A stretch of DNA of 18,077 nucleotides from Halovenus sp. (GTDB lineage Archaea; Halobacteriota; Halobacteria; Halobacteriales; Haloarculaceae), in NCBI GenBank assembly GCA_003551265.1, contig PUMG01000298.1:1-18077 (forward strand). Direction: 5' to 3'. A program made the translations under genes and the position numbers. The notes under the pieces were generated by a model. The model saw only the letters and a list, made by a program, of their open reading frames with translations. It was not told where the DNA came from and searched no databases. This document shows, one piece after another, positions 1-8,184 of this stretch (position 1 is its first letter; each line of letters opens with the position of its first letter).

Positions 1-473
1 CGCCGACGACGACCGACACCGACCGAGCGGTCGCTGACCGGCTCGCCGAACTCGCCGGCGTCGACTACGAGGATTACGGCAGAGAGCTACTCCAGCAAAA
101 GAGCAAACTCGGGGAGAAAACACCACGCGAGATGGTGCTCGGTGATTTCAAGGAGTTCGAGTTCGGCTCCCGGTTCGTCGGCATTGGACAGGTCGAGACG
201 GTCGAACCCGACGCGGTGCTCGACCAGCGCGACGCCGTCCTCGACGCGATGGACGACATCGTCGCAGAGCGCGAGTACGACCTCCTGTTGTTGATCGTCA
301 CGGACCTCCTCGAAGAGGAATCGACCGCCCTCGTCGCTGGTGAGTGCGACGAACAGGCCGCAGAGGCGCTCGACGCCACGTTCACCGACCGAGAGGCGTT
401 CCTTCCTGGCGTCATGTCCCGAAAGAAACAGGTAGTTCCACCGGTCGAAGACGTTCTCACTCGTGAGTCGTAA
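1..473 (+). CDS. ppaC: Manganese-dependent inorganic pyrophosphatase, C-terminal part (5' end outside window)
   Basis: The reading frame is open from position 3 and stops at TAA 471-473; the start lies before the window. The visible ~156 residues match the C-terminal DHHA2 domain of family II (Mn-dependent) inorganic pyrophosphatases, which hydrolyse cytosolic pyrophosphate and so drive biosynthetic reactions forward. Recognisable blocks are [20 protein letters not shown], the [15 protein letters not shown] strand region, and the near-terminal [13 protein letters not shown] block; the Arg-Lys-Lys-Gln part of that last block belongs to the substrate-binding site of the family. The N-terminal DHH domain with the metal ligands is not in the window. 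The gene is convergent with aroA and their 3' ends overlap by 17 nt. Identification of the family is secure; only the missing half cannot be assessed. Confidence 0.9.
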   Translation, partial: PTTTDTDRAVADRLAELAGVDYEDYGRELLQQKSKLGEKTPREMVLGDFKEFEFGSRFVGIGQVETVEPDAVLDQRDAVLDAMDDIVAEREYDLLLLIVTDLLEEESTALVAGECDEQAAEALDATFTDREAFLPGVMSRKKQVVPPVEDVLTRES

Positions 474-1752
474 CCGCCACACCGAGTGAGGAAAGGTCCT
501 CGAAGAACCCGGGAAACGAGACGTCGACGTGTTCTGCGCCGGTGATAGTCGTCTCGCCAGACGCGACGAGTGCCGCGAGTGTGAGCGCCATCACGATTCG
601 GTGGTCTCCTCGTCCGTCGACCGTCTCGCCGTGGAGTCTGCTCGCGTCGCCGTCTACGATGAGTGTCTCCTCACGTTCGTCGACGCTCGCACCCATCTTC
701 GACAGCGACTCGGCCATCGCCGCGACCCGGTCGGTTTCTTTGTACCGGACGTGCTCACAGTCGGTGATAGTCGTGGTCCCGGAAGCCCCCGCGCCGAGAA
801 CGGCAATCGTCGGGAGCAGGTCGGGTGTGTCGGCGACGCTCACTTCGGTTCCCGTGAGGCTACTCCCTTCGACCGAGAGCACGCCGTCTTCACGGTTCCA
901 GTCGACTGTTGCGCCCATCGAATCGAGGATGTCGACGATGGCTTCGTCCCCCTGTGCGCTCGGTGTTGCACCTCGAATCTGAACCTCGTCTTCGCCCACG
1001 AGCGCACCAGCAGCCAGCAGATACGAGATCGAAGAGAAGTCGCCGGGGACAGTGTACTCGCCATCCCGGAGTCGGTAGGACTGCCGTCCCGCGACCGAGA
1101 AGCCACGGCTGGTCCGGCGTGCGGAGACCCCGAAGTCGTCGAGCAGGTCGATGGTGATGTCGACGTACGGTGCTGATTTCAGCCGGGTCTGGAGCGAGAT
1201 GTTCACGCCTGCGTCGGTGCTGGCGCCGGCGAACAACAGCGCCGAGATGAACTGCGAGGAGACGTCGCCGGGGAGTCCAACACTTCCACCCATGAGTGGC
1301 CCGCCGACGACGAGCGGGGCCTGACCGTTGGCACGCGTGCTCTCGCCGCGTCCAGCTAGCTGTTCGAGTGCCCGAAGCAGGGGTCCCTGGGGTCGACTTC
1401 GAAGGGAACTGTCCCCCGTGAGGACTGTCAACCCGTCTGCGAGGGCTGCGGTTGCAGTGACGAGTCGCATCGTCGTCCCGCTGTTCGCGCAGTCGATGAC
1501 GTCTTCGGGAACTGCTGGCGTGCCATCGAACCCCGTGATGTGGAGGCGCTCGTTCGATTCGTCTGCTTCGACGGTTCCACCGAACGCTTCGACTGCACGA
1601 ATCGTCGCGCGAGTGTCAGCACTCATCAGTGGGTTATGAACCGTCGCGCTGTCAGCGTAACCTGCCGCCAGAATCGCCCGGTGTGTGTAGCTCTTCGAGG
1701 GTGGTGCCCGCGCTGTCCCCGACACCGTCGACGGCGAAACTGTCACGTCCAT
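457..1752 (-). CDS. aroA: 3-phosphoshikimate 1-carboxyvinyltransferase (EPSP synthase)
   Basis: This cytosolic shikimate-pathway enzyme transfers the enolpyruvyl group of phosphoenolpyruvate to shikimate-3-phosphate on the way to chorismate and aromatic amino acids. At 431 residues it has normal family length. Conserved blocks are all present: PPSKSYTHR (residues 17-25, Lys20 and Ser21), NSGTTMR (90-96), [10 protein letters not shown] (116-125), SSQF (165-168), the catalytic Asp in PDLLPT (Asp311), YKETDR (337-342, Glu339) and GDHR (382-385). The start is ATG at 1750-1752; the next upstream codons show no Shine-Dalgarno match (CCTCCTGT precedes the ATG), so a leaderless or very short leader is likely, though the TATA-like sequence near 1776 is weak. 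The gene converges on ppaC. No aromatic-pathway neighbours are visible on the upstream side, so it looks like a single-gene unit here. Confidence 0.95.
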   Translation of the reverse strand: MDVTVSPSTVSGTARAPPSKSYTHRAILAAGYADSATVHNPLMSADTRATIRAVEAFGGTVEADESNERLHITGFDGTPAVPEDVIDCANSGTTMRLVTATAALADGLTVLTGDSSLRSRPQGPLLRALEQLAGRGESTRANGQAPLVVGGPLMGGSVGLPGDVSSQFISALLFAGASTDAGVNISLQTRLKSAPYVDITIDLLDDFGVSARRTSRGFSVAGRQSYRLRDGEYTVPGDFSSISYLLAAGALVGEDEVQIRGATPSAQGDEAIVDILDSMGATVDWNREDGVLSVEGSSLTGTEVSVADTPDLLPTIAVLGAGASGTTTITDCEHVRYKETDRVAAMAESLSKMGASVDEREETLIVDGDASRLHGETVDGRGDHRIVMALTLAALVASGETTITGAEHVDVSFPGFFEDLSSLGVAVTTHE

Positions 1753-1842
1753 ACAGGAGGTGTGGAGTCGGTTGCGTATGAGCGTACCGACAACTGCTGG
1801 ACGAAAACCATGTGATTTTGCCCGCCAATTTCACCAGAACAA

Positions 1843-1850
1843 TAATTGAT
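1843..1850 (+). promoter_or_regulatory. TATA-like box for the membrane protein gene at 1873
   Basis: An A/T-rich stretch (AATAATTGATATTG around 1841-1854) stands out from GC-rich DNA. It is centred about 27 nt before the ATG at 1873, the spacing expected if transcription begins at the start codon. This is the main reason to prefer the ATG at 1873 over the TTG at 1846. Confidence 0.45.
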
Positions 1851-1872
1851 ATTGCATGTCTCCTGTGGATAT

Positions 1873-2355
1873 ATGCCACTCAAGCGTGACAGCCTCTTCA
1901 TGAGGAACGAGCGCACAGGACTCGCGGGTGTGCTGTTGCCGGCCAATCTCTCGGTTTCACTCCGGCTCGTCGTGTTCGCACTCGCGCTCGCAGCACTGGC
2001 ATTTCTCGTCCAGGCACTCATCTGGTTCTCGGAGGTCACACTGGAGACCAGTCCGCCACCAATCGAGTCGGTGTACGTGCTGTGTGGAGTAGCGATCGTC
2101 GGTGCCGCTGTCAACGGCTACGCCAACGACGACATCGTCGTGAGTGTCTGTCTCGCTGTCGGCCCACTGGTCGGATTTGGCCTGTTTTCCGGAGCAATTT
2201 TTGTGCTCGATATGTCGCCAGTGGTCTCGGAGACAGGTGAGGTAGCGATCAGTCTCGGGCGACAGACTGCTGTCGCTGGTTCGCTACTCGGACTCGTCGG
2301 GTTCGGTGTGAGACGACTCCTCGACCGTCTCCGTGCCTTTCCATCCTCGGAGTAG
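1873..2355 (+). CDS. Small integral membrane protein, function unknown
   Basis: This 160-residue hypothetical protein starts MPLKRDSLFMRNERTGLAG and ends FPSSE. Hydrophobic segments suggest about four membrane passes: roughly residues 29-50 (LVVFALALAALAFLVQAL), 66-84 (VYVLCGVAIVGAAVNGY), 89-112 and 132-150. The N-terminus is basic and the C-terminus carries RRLLDRLR, which by the positive-inside rule places both ends in the cytoplasm. It has no recognisable catalytic motif. The frame extends upstream to a TTG at 1846, but the ATG at 1873 fits the TATA spacing; ATG 1900 is a further alternative. It is divergent from aroA and followed by a separate promoter for the S9 peptidase, so it is probably transcribed alone. 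I do not recognise the family. Confidence 0.7.
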   Translation: MPLKRDSLFMRNERTGLAGVLLPANLSVSLRLVVFALALAALAFLVQALIWFSEVTLETSPPPIESVYVLCGVAIVGAAVNGYANDDIVVSVCLAVGPLVGFGLFSGAIFVLDMSPVVSETGEVAISLGRQTAVAGSLLGLVGFGVRRLLDRLRAFPSSE

Positions 2356-2380
2356 CCCGTCCGGGAATCGGTATCAGAAA

Positions 2381-2389
2381 ATTTTAATT
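2381..2389 (+). promoter_or_regulatory. TATA box of the S9 peptidase gene
   Basis: ATTTTAATT at 2381-2389 lies in a short gap and is centred 28 nt before the ATG at 2413. This supports a leaderless mRNA starting at or very near that ATG. Confidence 0.6.
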
Positions 2390-2412
2390 CGAAACGCTCT
2401 CGCCACTCTCGT

Positions 2413-4512
2413 ATGTCGGAGCCGATTCCGTATGAAGCGTTGTACGACCTGACAGTCCCACCCCTGATGTGGGGTGTCCAGCTTTCTCCCGATGGTGAGT
2501 ACGCTGCGTTCGTCGCCGCAGAGTTCGACCCAGCGGAAGAAAAACGTCTATCGTCGGTGTTTGTCGTCCCGACAGACGGGAGTCGCGAACCACACCGCCT
2601 GACGCGCGCCTCGACTGCGTCTGCACCGCAGTGGAGTCCCGACGGGTCGTCTCTCGCGGTACTCGCTGCTCGTGAAGCCGACGTCGAGCGGCGTATCGGC
2701 CGAGACGACGACTCCAGTGCCAGCGAGGACGACGAAGAGACCGAAGAAGAACCGGAAACCGGGCCGCCGGGAGACGAACCGATGGCTCAGGTCTGGATGT
2801 ACGACCTCGAACTGGGCGGAGACGCACGGCAGGTGACCGATTTCGACGAGGGTGTCCGGGAGTTCGACTGGAGTCCCGACGGCGAGCGACTCGTCGTCGC
2901 AGCCCGTGATCCCACCGAGGAGCAAGCGGAGTATCTTGCACGACGACGACAGGAGAACGGCCCGATAGAGACCGAGCGTCTGCAGCACAAAGCCGACGGC
3001 GTCGGCTGGCTCGACGACGTCACGACGTACCTGTTCGTCGTCGACGCCGAGACGGGCGAAACTGACCGCCTCGACGACGCCTATGGGGCCGGGTCACGCG
3101 AGGCGATGGCCGGTCTCCAGCCGAACTGGAGTCCCGACGGCACACGGATAGCGTTCGTTTCGAACCGGACAGAACGCCCGGACAACTCCAACGTGATGGA
3201 CGTCTACACTATCTCTCCCGACGGGGAGAGCCTGAAGAAAGTAACCGACAGCGACGTTATGACGTTAGGTATGGAGTGGAGTCCCGAGGGGAGCCAGCTC
3301 GCGTTCGTCTCGTGGGGACCGGAGAACTTCTACACTCCTGCCGAGTTACAGGTCGTGGATATGGAGACAGACGAGCGCCGGTCGCTCTCGGCAGGTCTCG
3401 ACCGGACGGTCTCGACGATGCACGGTGTTCGCTGGCTCGACGACGAACAGCTCGTCGCGTGTATCGGCGACGAGGGATTGAGTCGACCAGTCGTGTTTAG
3501 CGCGGCCGGTGACGACCAGATGCGAGCGTTCCCGACACAGGGACGGGACCGCGAACTCGCGGCGTTCGACATCCGCAACGGAACGTTCGTAACGATGTTG
3601 AGCCACCCGACCGACGGGGCTGACCTGTACGTCACATCAACGGACGGGCTGTTCGAGGAGACAGAGCTTACCCGGCTGACGGCACTCAACGACGAGTTCA
3701 TCGAGTCACACCACACGCCCCGCGCTGAACGGATAACCGTCGACAACGGTGAAGGGGACACAGTCGAGGCAATTGTCTACCTGCCCGAGGAGTTCGACCC
3801 CGACGACCCCGAAGCACACGCGGCAATCATGTCGATTCACGGTGGGCCGATGAGTTACGATGCCCCCCAGTTCGGTTTCGAGACGGCGTGCTGGACGAGT
3901 CGAGGCTATCTGGTGGTGAAACCGAACTACCGGGGTTCGACTTCGTACGGCCGGGAGTTCTGTGAGACGCTTCGCGGTCGATGGGGGACTGACGAGGTCG
4001 TCGACCAGCGCGCCTGTGCGGAGGCGCTCGTCGAGCGGGGGTGGATAGACTCCGAACGACTGTTCGCCACCGGCTTCTCTTATGGCGGCATCTCGACAGC
4101 GTATCTCGTCACGCAGACGGACCTGTTCACGGCTGCAGCGCCCGAGCACGGCATCTACGACCTCCGGTCTGTGTTCTCGACCGGTGACTTCCATACCTGG
4201 TTCGAGTCCGACTTCGGACTCCCCTGGGAGGACGAGGGGACCTACGCAGAGCATTCGAGCATCACTGACGTCGACAGCATCACGACGCCGCTTCTGATTA
4301 CTGCAGGTGGACAGGACTGGCGGACGCCACCGACGCAAGCCGAACAGCTGTACGTGAGCGTCAAAAAGCAGGGCGTTCCGGCCAAACTTGTCGTCTATCC
4401 TGACGAACACCACAACCTGCAAGAGCCCGACCGGCGACTCCACCGAATCGAAGAACTCACCTCGTGGTTCGAGCGGTTCGACCCGGGAGTCGAAACCGAG
4501 GACGAGAATTGA
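2413..4512 (+). CDS. S9-family serine peptidase (acylaminoacyl-peptidase / dipeptidyl-peptidase type)
   Basis: The 699-residue protein has the two-domain plan of the prolyl oligopeptidase family. The first ~420 residues form a TolB/WD40-like beta-propeller with repeated WSPDG/WSPEG blades. A C-terminal alpha/beta-hydrolase follows. The catalytic triad is visible: Ser556 in GFSYGG, Asp635 in AGGQDWRTP, and His667 in DEHHNLQEP. HGGPMSY near residue 476 contains the HGG oxyanion-loop motif. There is no signal peptide, so it is a cytosolic peptidase that likely trims short peptides from their N-terminus. An Asp/Glu-rich insertion around residues 98-123 lies between propeller blades and is probably a surface loop, typical of salt-adapted proteins. 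It has its own promoter and is convergent with the 4531-5589 gene (18 nt between stops). Exact substrate preference cannot be read from the sequence. Confidence 0.92.
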   Translation: MSEPIPYEALYDLTVPPLMWGVQLSPDGEYAAFVAAEFDPAEEKRLSSVFVVPTDGSREPHRLTRASTASAPQWSPDGSSLAVLAAREADVERRIGRDDDSSASEDDEETEEEPETGPPGDEPMAQVWMYDLELGGDARQVTDFDEGVREFDWSPDGERLVVAARDPTEEQAEYLARRRQENGPIETERLQHKADGVGWLDDVTTYLFVVDAETGETDRLDDAYGAGSREAMAGLQPNWSPDGTRIAFVSNRTERPDNSNVMDVYTISPDGESLKKVTDSDVMTLGMEWSPEGSQLAFVSWGPENFYTPAELQVVDMETDERRSLSAGLDRTVSTMHGVRWLDDEQLVACIGDEGLSRPVVFSAAGDDQMRAFPTQGRDRELAAFDIRNGTFVTMLSHPTDGADLYVTSTDGLFEETELTRLTALNDEFIESHHTPRAERITVDNGEGDTVEAIVYLPEEFDPDDPEAHAAIMSIHGGPMSYDAPQFGFETACWTSRGYLVVKPNYRGSTSYGREFCETLRGRWGTDEVVDQRACAEALVERGWIDSERLFATGFSYGGISTAYLVTQTDLFTAAAPEHGIYDLRSVFSTGDFHTWFESDFGLPWEDEGTYAEHSSITDVDSITTPLLITAGGQDWRTPPTQAEQLYVSVKKQGVPAKLVVYPDEHHNLQEPDRRLHRIEELTSWFERFDPGVETEDEN

Positions 4513-4530
4513 ACGAGTCTCACGCCACCG

Positions 4531-5589
4531 TCAACCAGGAAGAACGTCCGGGTTTCCATCTCGGATGATGTACTCGGTCGCGATACCGGTCAGCGTCGAA
4601 TCGGCCGCTGTCGCCTGTCGTTTCGCTCGACCGAGGTACTGGTCGCTAATCTCGATGACGCGTTCGCGTGCCTCACGTTCGTTCTCAGCGAGGAGGTATT
4701 CCGCGGTTACGGGTGTCAACTGTCCGTCGCGCAGGTCGTCGTGGTAGTCGTCAACGTCGTCCAGCCAGACCTGTGCGCCGATTATCGCCAGCACAATCGA
4801 GCGCTGAAAGTCATCGTCGATTGGAAGGTTGCTCCGCCGATACATCTGGAGCATCGCGTCGTAGATGATGCCGACACGGTCGTACTGGGTCTTGAAGTAG
4901 GGATAGGTCAGTTCTTCCTCGCTGAACAACACCGGCTCGTCGTCGAACTCGGCAAACTTGTAGTCTCGACGAATCGAGTCGAGGGCGTCTTCGCCACCGC
5001 GTTCGGCTCTCTCCATCAACTCTCTGAAGTACGGGTCCTGTTCCTGATGGGCTTCGGAGATGTTGACTGCCCAGTCGTACACCTCGCGTACCGAGGTTGG
5101 ATGGTGAGTGAACCCCTCTTCGACGCGTGCCTGTAGAACTTCCTGTGCAATTTCGGCGACGAGGCGGCGGCCGTGCTCGTCGGTTTCGAAGTCGACCTCG
5201 AAGTCCTCGAACTCCTCGTCGTTGAGGGCGTCGCGCATATCGCCGTCGAGCAGTGCCTCGACAGCGAGACGAGTCACCTCTTCGGCGCGGTGGAAGTCTT
5301 TGGAGTCAGTGTGTCGGTACAGATACCCGAGTGTCAACTGTGCTGGAAGGAGCAACTTCGTGTCGTACTCGAAGGAGACGTAGCCGTATCCGAACTCCTC
5401 GGCGATCGCTTCCTCGACGTCGCTGAAGGCGGTGCGGACGACGCCATCGACGTGGCTGTCGACACGGCGTTTGAGCCTCAGACTCTCGATATCGAAGACA
5501 CCCGAGTGGGCGTAGTAGCCGAAGACGGCACGTGCTGATGTCGGAAGCGGTTCTCGTCGAGCCAGCCAGTCCGCGCTCCGTCGAAACAT
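4531..5589 (-). CDS. Conserved helical protein of unknown function with a DD-rich motif
   Basis: The 352-residue protein starts MFRRSADWLARRE (ATG 5587-5589). The frame runs open further upstream, but that extension crosses the divergent promoter region and is basic and low-complexity, unlike the acidic body, so I reject it. The protein looks almost entirely alpha-helical. Near the C-terminus, WLDDVDDYHDDLRDG (Asp277, 278, 280, 281, 284, 285) loosely resembles the Asp-rich Mg-diphosphate motifs of isoprenoid synthases or prenyltransferases. No clear first DDxxD motif is present, so this is only a resemblance. It is divergently transcribed from a geranylgeranyl-reductase-family gene, sharing a 136-bp spacer, which fits but does not prove a role in isoprenoid or lipid metabolism. 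I cannot name the family; a structural role is equally possible. Confidence 0.75.
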   Translation of the reverse strand: MFRRSADWLARREPLPTSARAVFGYYAHSGVFDIESLRLKRRVDSHVDGVVRTAFSDVEEAIAEEFGYGYVSFEYDTKLLLPAQLTLGYLYRHTDSKDFHRAEEVTRLAVEALLDGDMRDALNDEEFEDFEVDFETDEHGRRLVAEIAQEVLQARVEEGFTHHPTSVREVYDWAVNISEAHQEQDPYFRELMERAERGGEDALDSIRRDYKFAEFDDEPVLFSEEELTYPYFKTQYDRVGIIYDAMLQMYRRSNLPIDDDFQRSIVLAIIGAQVWLDDVDDYHDDLRDGQLTPVTAEYLLAENEREARERVIEISDQYLGRAKRQATAADSTLTGIATEYIIRDGNPDVLPG

Positions 5590-5725
5590 CTGCTCTCTGG
5601 TCGAACTGTGAGAGCGGCCCTGTTTATCCTGTCGGTTTTCGAATCCGAGTAACGATGCCTTTGTGGGTAGCATAGTCCGCCAACATATGAGGTTTTTTAA
5701 TACACCCCGTCGAATAGACTGGTCG
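5590..5725. promoter_or_regulatory. Divergent promoter region between the DD-motif protein and the geranylgeranyl reductase-like gene
   Basis: The rightward promoter has a strong T-rich TATA box, TTTTTTAATA at 5693-5702, about 28 nt before the ATG at 5726. This indicates a leaderless mRNA and argues against the upstream in-frame GTG-like start. The leftward candidate is GGATAAA (minus strand, 5623-5629), about 37 nt before the ATG at 5589, which would leave a leader of roughly 10 nt. The two boxes are about 70 bp apart, so expression could be coordinated, but no clear operator palindrome was seen. Confidence 0.5.
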
Positions 5726-7105
5726 ATGACAACTGAAACCCGCGATATCGTCGTTGTCGGCGGTGGGACCGCGGGCTGTTTCGCGGCGGCAACGGCAGCA
5801 CAGGAGGGTCTCGACGTCACGCTCCTCGAACGAAAGAGCGAGGACGACGGCGGCCACATCGCCTGTGGTGACGCCATCAAGGGAAAGAGTACGTTCCCCG
5901 ACGTGATCGACCGAGAGTACCTCCGACAGGAGTCGTTCACGAACGAGAACATCCAGCGCGCGCTGTTTATCAACCCCAAAGGGACGAACTACGACATCCC
6001 GTTCAAAGATGGCAGCGGTGCGGTCGTCGACCGAAAGCGCTACGGCGAGGTTCTTCTGGAAGAGACCGAGCGCGTCGGTGCCGAGGTGCAGTACAACACG
6101 GTCATCAAAGATGTGGTTCAGAACGGCACGGTACAGGGTGTCCGGGGCGTCCAGAACGGGACTCACGTCGAGTACGAAGCGGACGTAGTCATCGATGCGG
6201 CTGGGTCACTCTCACTGTTGCAGGATAAGGTGGACTTCGACGGCACGAACTACGATACGAACGTGACGTACCAGCAGTTCTGCTCCGCCTACCGGGAGAT
6301 TATCGAGACGCCCGAACCTGTCGAGTACGACGACGCAATCGTGTTCAAACCCACGGAGGAGTTAGGCTATCTGTGGTACTTCCCGCGGACGAAGACAGAG
6401 ATAAATGCGGGTCTCGGGTTCCAGATGAACAAACCACCGATGGAACTGGTGTCCGTGCTGAAGCGCGACCTCGAGAACCAGCCCGAGCTCGAGGGTGCGA
6501 AAGTCAAGGACAAACTCGGTGCGGCGCTACCGACTCGCCGCCCATACGACTCGGCGGTCGCGCCAGGGTTCATGTCAGTTGGTGATGCTGCAGGTCACGT
6601 CAATCCGACGACCGGTGGAGGGATTCCGGGGGCAGCAAAAGCCGGACACTGGGCAGCAAAGGTCGCAACGGAAGCAATCAGCGACGGCGATGTCGGCGAA
6701 GCCGCGCTGTGGGAGTACAACCACCGTGTGCAGACCGACTTCGGCCAACGTTTCGCCGCGATGGACCTCTACAACATCTTTGGGAGCGCCCACGACGTCG
6801 ACGAACTAACGAATGTCGTTACCGCACTTCCCGGAGAGATGCTCATCGACCTGATGGGCAAGAAAGGGGCCGTCTCGATGTCACTTCCCGAGAAGGTCAA
6901 AGCTGCCGTCGTGACGGCGTTCAGAACGCGTGGTCACTGGGGGACGCTCCGGGAAGCTTACGAGGTCAACAAACTCGCAGCACAGCTCAAAGAGATATAC
7001 GACGAGTATCCGACGACACCCTCGGCGTTCGAGTCCTGGCAGGCTCGTCGTGACGAACTGATGGAGGAAGTGTATGCAGTAACTGGCGCGGATCCGAAGT
7101 ACTGA
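5726..7105 (+). CDS. Geranylgeranyl reductase family FAD-dependent oxidoreductase
   Basis: The 459-residue flavoprotein has an N-terminal Rossmann motif, VVVGGGTAGC (Gly12-x-Gly14-x-x-Gly17), with the ribose-binding acid Glu35 in LLERK. The second FAD motif is GDAAGHVNPTTGGG (residues 286-299). Both are diagnostic of the geranylgeranyl reductase family, which saturates isoprenoid chains of archaeal ether lipids, menaquinone or carotenoid precursors using FAD and reduced ferredoxin or NADPH. A CGDAI motif (about residues 48-52) resembles the conserved Cys-containing loop of this family. Haloarchaea carry several paralogs, so assignment to digeranylgeranylglycerophospholipid reductase specifically is not justified. 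Start ATG 5726 is chosen from TATA spacing; the upstream in-frame extension to 5663 overlaps the promoter. It is followed by a T-run and a new promoter, so it appears monocistronic. Confidence 0.85.
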   Translation: MTTETRDIVVVGGGTAGCFAAATAAQEGLDVTLLERKSEDDGGHIACGDAIKGKSTFPDVIDREYLRQESFTNENIQRALFINPKGTNYDIPFKDGSGAVVDRKRYGEVLLEETERVGAEVQYNTVIKDVVQNGTVQGVRGVQNGTHVEYEADVVIDAAGSLSLLQDKVDFDGTNYDTNVTYQQFCSAYREIIETPEPVEYDDAIVFKPTEELGYLWYFPRTKTEINAGLGFQMNKPPMELVSVLKRDLENQPELEGAKVKDKLGAALPTRRPYDSAVAPGFMSVGDAAGHVNPTTGGGIPGAAKAGHWAAKVATEAISDGDVGEAALWEYNHRVQTDFGQRFAAMDLYNIFGSAHDVDELTNVVTALPGEMLIDLMGKKGAVSMSLPEKVKAAVVTAFRTRGHWGTLREAYEVNKLAAQLKEIYDEYPTTPSAFESWQARRDELMEEVYAVTGADPKY

Positions 7106-7117
7106 TACTGGTGAGGA

Positions 7118-7134
7118 AACCCCGGATTTTTTGT
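7118..7134 (+). terminator. Possible T-run terminator after the geranylgeranyl reductase-like gene
   Basis: A run of six T (7127-7132) follows a GC-rich CCCCGG segment about 20 nt after the stop codon. Archaeal termination depends mainly on U-tracts, so this is a plausible terminator; no strong hairpin is visible. Confidence 0.35.
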
Positions 7135-7160
7135 CCGTCAGTGTTGAGCGATGTCGCCGG

Positions 7161-7169
7161 GTTTAAGAT
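7161..7169 (+). promoter_or_regulatory. TATA-like box for the Vms1-like gene
   Basis: GTTTAAGAT at 7161-7169 is centred about 28 nt before the ATG at 7193. This favours that ATG over the in-frame TTG at 7178 and suggests a leaderless mRNA. Confidence 0.45.
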
Positions 7170-7192
7170 AGCTCGCGTTGGCAACTGAGGTG

Positions 7193-8086
7193 ATGCTCGA
7201 CGACCTGCTGGGTCGAACCGAACTCAAAAACCAGATTGTAGAACTCGAAGCTGAAATCGAGAGTCTGGAGAGCCAGCTCGAATCCACTACCCGCCGACAC
7301 AAAGCGGCGGTCACGGAGAAACAGGAAGCCCAGCGGCGGGCCAACCGTCTCGATGATAGAATTGCACAGCTCGAAGACCAGGTCGAACGGCTCAACGAGG
7401 GTGAGACGACGCTTGCCTTTCGTCGTGAGGAGACGCTTACAGGTGGCAGACTCGACGAGATACTCTCGCGGCTGGAATCGCTCGAAACCGAACCGGAGGG
7501 AGCGCTCTCGGCGTACGTCCCGGACGGTCGCACTCTGCCGCGGGAGGTTCGTGAGGCGTTCGGGGAGCGGGCGGCCCTTGTCTCTCGCAGTGCACCGTGT
7601 CTCGCCTTCGGCGACGATGCCGGTCTCGTCGGGGTGTGTCTGCGCCCGCCAGTCGCGCCGGAGCCGTTCGTCGAGTGGGGCGACTCCTTCCAGTTCGACC
7701 GGAAGTGGCTCCAGCCCCGTGGCCGGTACACACTGGCGCTGGTTCGCTCGGACCTCTTTGCGATGGGTACCTACGAGGGTGACCAGCGAAGCGCCTTTCA
7801 CGGTTTCGACAGCGCCCTCAAGAGCCAGCACTCGAAAGGCGGGTTCTCACAGGCACGGTTCGAACGCTTGCGCAACGAGCAGATCGACGACCACCTCGGT
7901 CGCTGTCGGGAGGCGCTCTCCGAGCGCCAGACTGACCGGCTATTTGTCGTCGGCGAGCGCTCCATTCTTGGCGAGTTCATGGACATCGCCGACGCCACTG
8001 CCAGCGTCGACGCGACGGGCAAACCCGAACGGGCGCTTCGTTCCGCCTGGGAGGACTTCTGGCGCGTCCAGATGCGGGTTCTGTGA
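7193..8086 (+). CDS. Vms1/Ankzf1-like peptidyl-tRNA hydrolase (archaeal VLRF1-type release factor)
   Basis: The protein is 297 residues. Residues ~8-72 form a charged heptad coiled coil (LKNQIVELEAEIESLESQLE onwards). The rest matches the eRF1-like release-factor domain of the Vms1/Ankzf1 family. Its key loop is KGGFSQARFERLR, with Gly217-Phe-Ser-Gln220 forming the GxxQ motif that stands in for the GGQ of class I release factors. In eukaryotes Vms1 and ANKZF1 free stalled nascent chains from peptidyl-tRNA on the 60S subunit during ribosome quality control. The archaeal homologue presumably does the same on split large subunits, but this is inferred. The zinc finger and Cdc48-binding parts of eukaryotic Vms1 are absent; the coiled coil may replace them as a ribosome or tRNA contact. 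The gene has its own promoter and is followed by an unrelated lipoprotein. Confidence 0.72.
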   Translation: MLDDLLGRTELKNQIVELEAEIESLESQLESTTRRHKAAVTEKQEAQRRANRLDDRIAQLEDQVERLNEGETTLAFRREETLTGGRLDEILSRLESLETEPEGALSAYVPDGRTLPREVREAFGERAALVSRSAPCLAFGDDAGLVGVCLRPPVAPEPFVEWGDSFQFDRKWLQPRGRYTLALVRSDLFAMGTYEGDQRSAFHGFDSALKSQHSKGGFSQARFERLRNEQIDDHLGRCREALSERQTDRLFVVGERSILGEFMDIADATASVDATGKPERALRSAWEDFWRVQMRVL

Positions 8087-8184
8087 TCTTGGATTGCGAA
8101 ATTGTGTACGTTTGCGCATCCCCGCACACTCGCCGGATGCACAGACGCGTTGTACTCAAGTGTGGTCGCGTCCAAGCCCGTGTG

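Noticed and set aside
1769..1840. Possible 23-codon ORF between aroA and the membrane protein gene
   Set aside because: It lies in the divergent promoter spacer, lacks a promoter at the right distance and has no coding character.
5590..5979. Upstream in-frame extension of the minus-strand DD-motif gene to a start at 5979
   Set aside because: It runs through the divergent promoter and into the flavoprotein gene on the other strand, and the added residues are basic and low-complexity unlike the acidic body.
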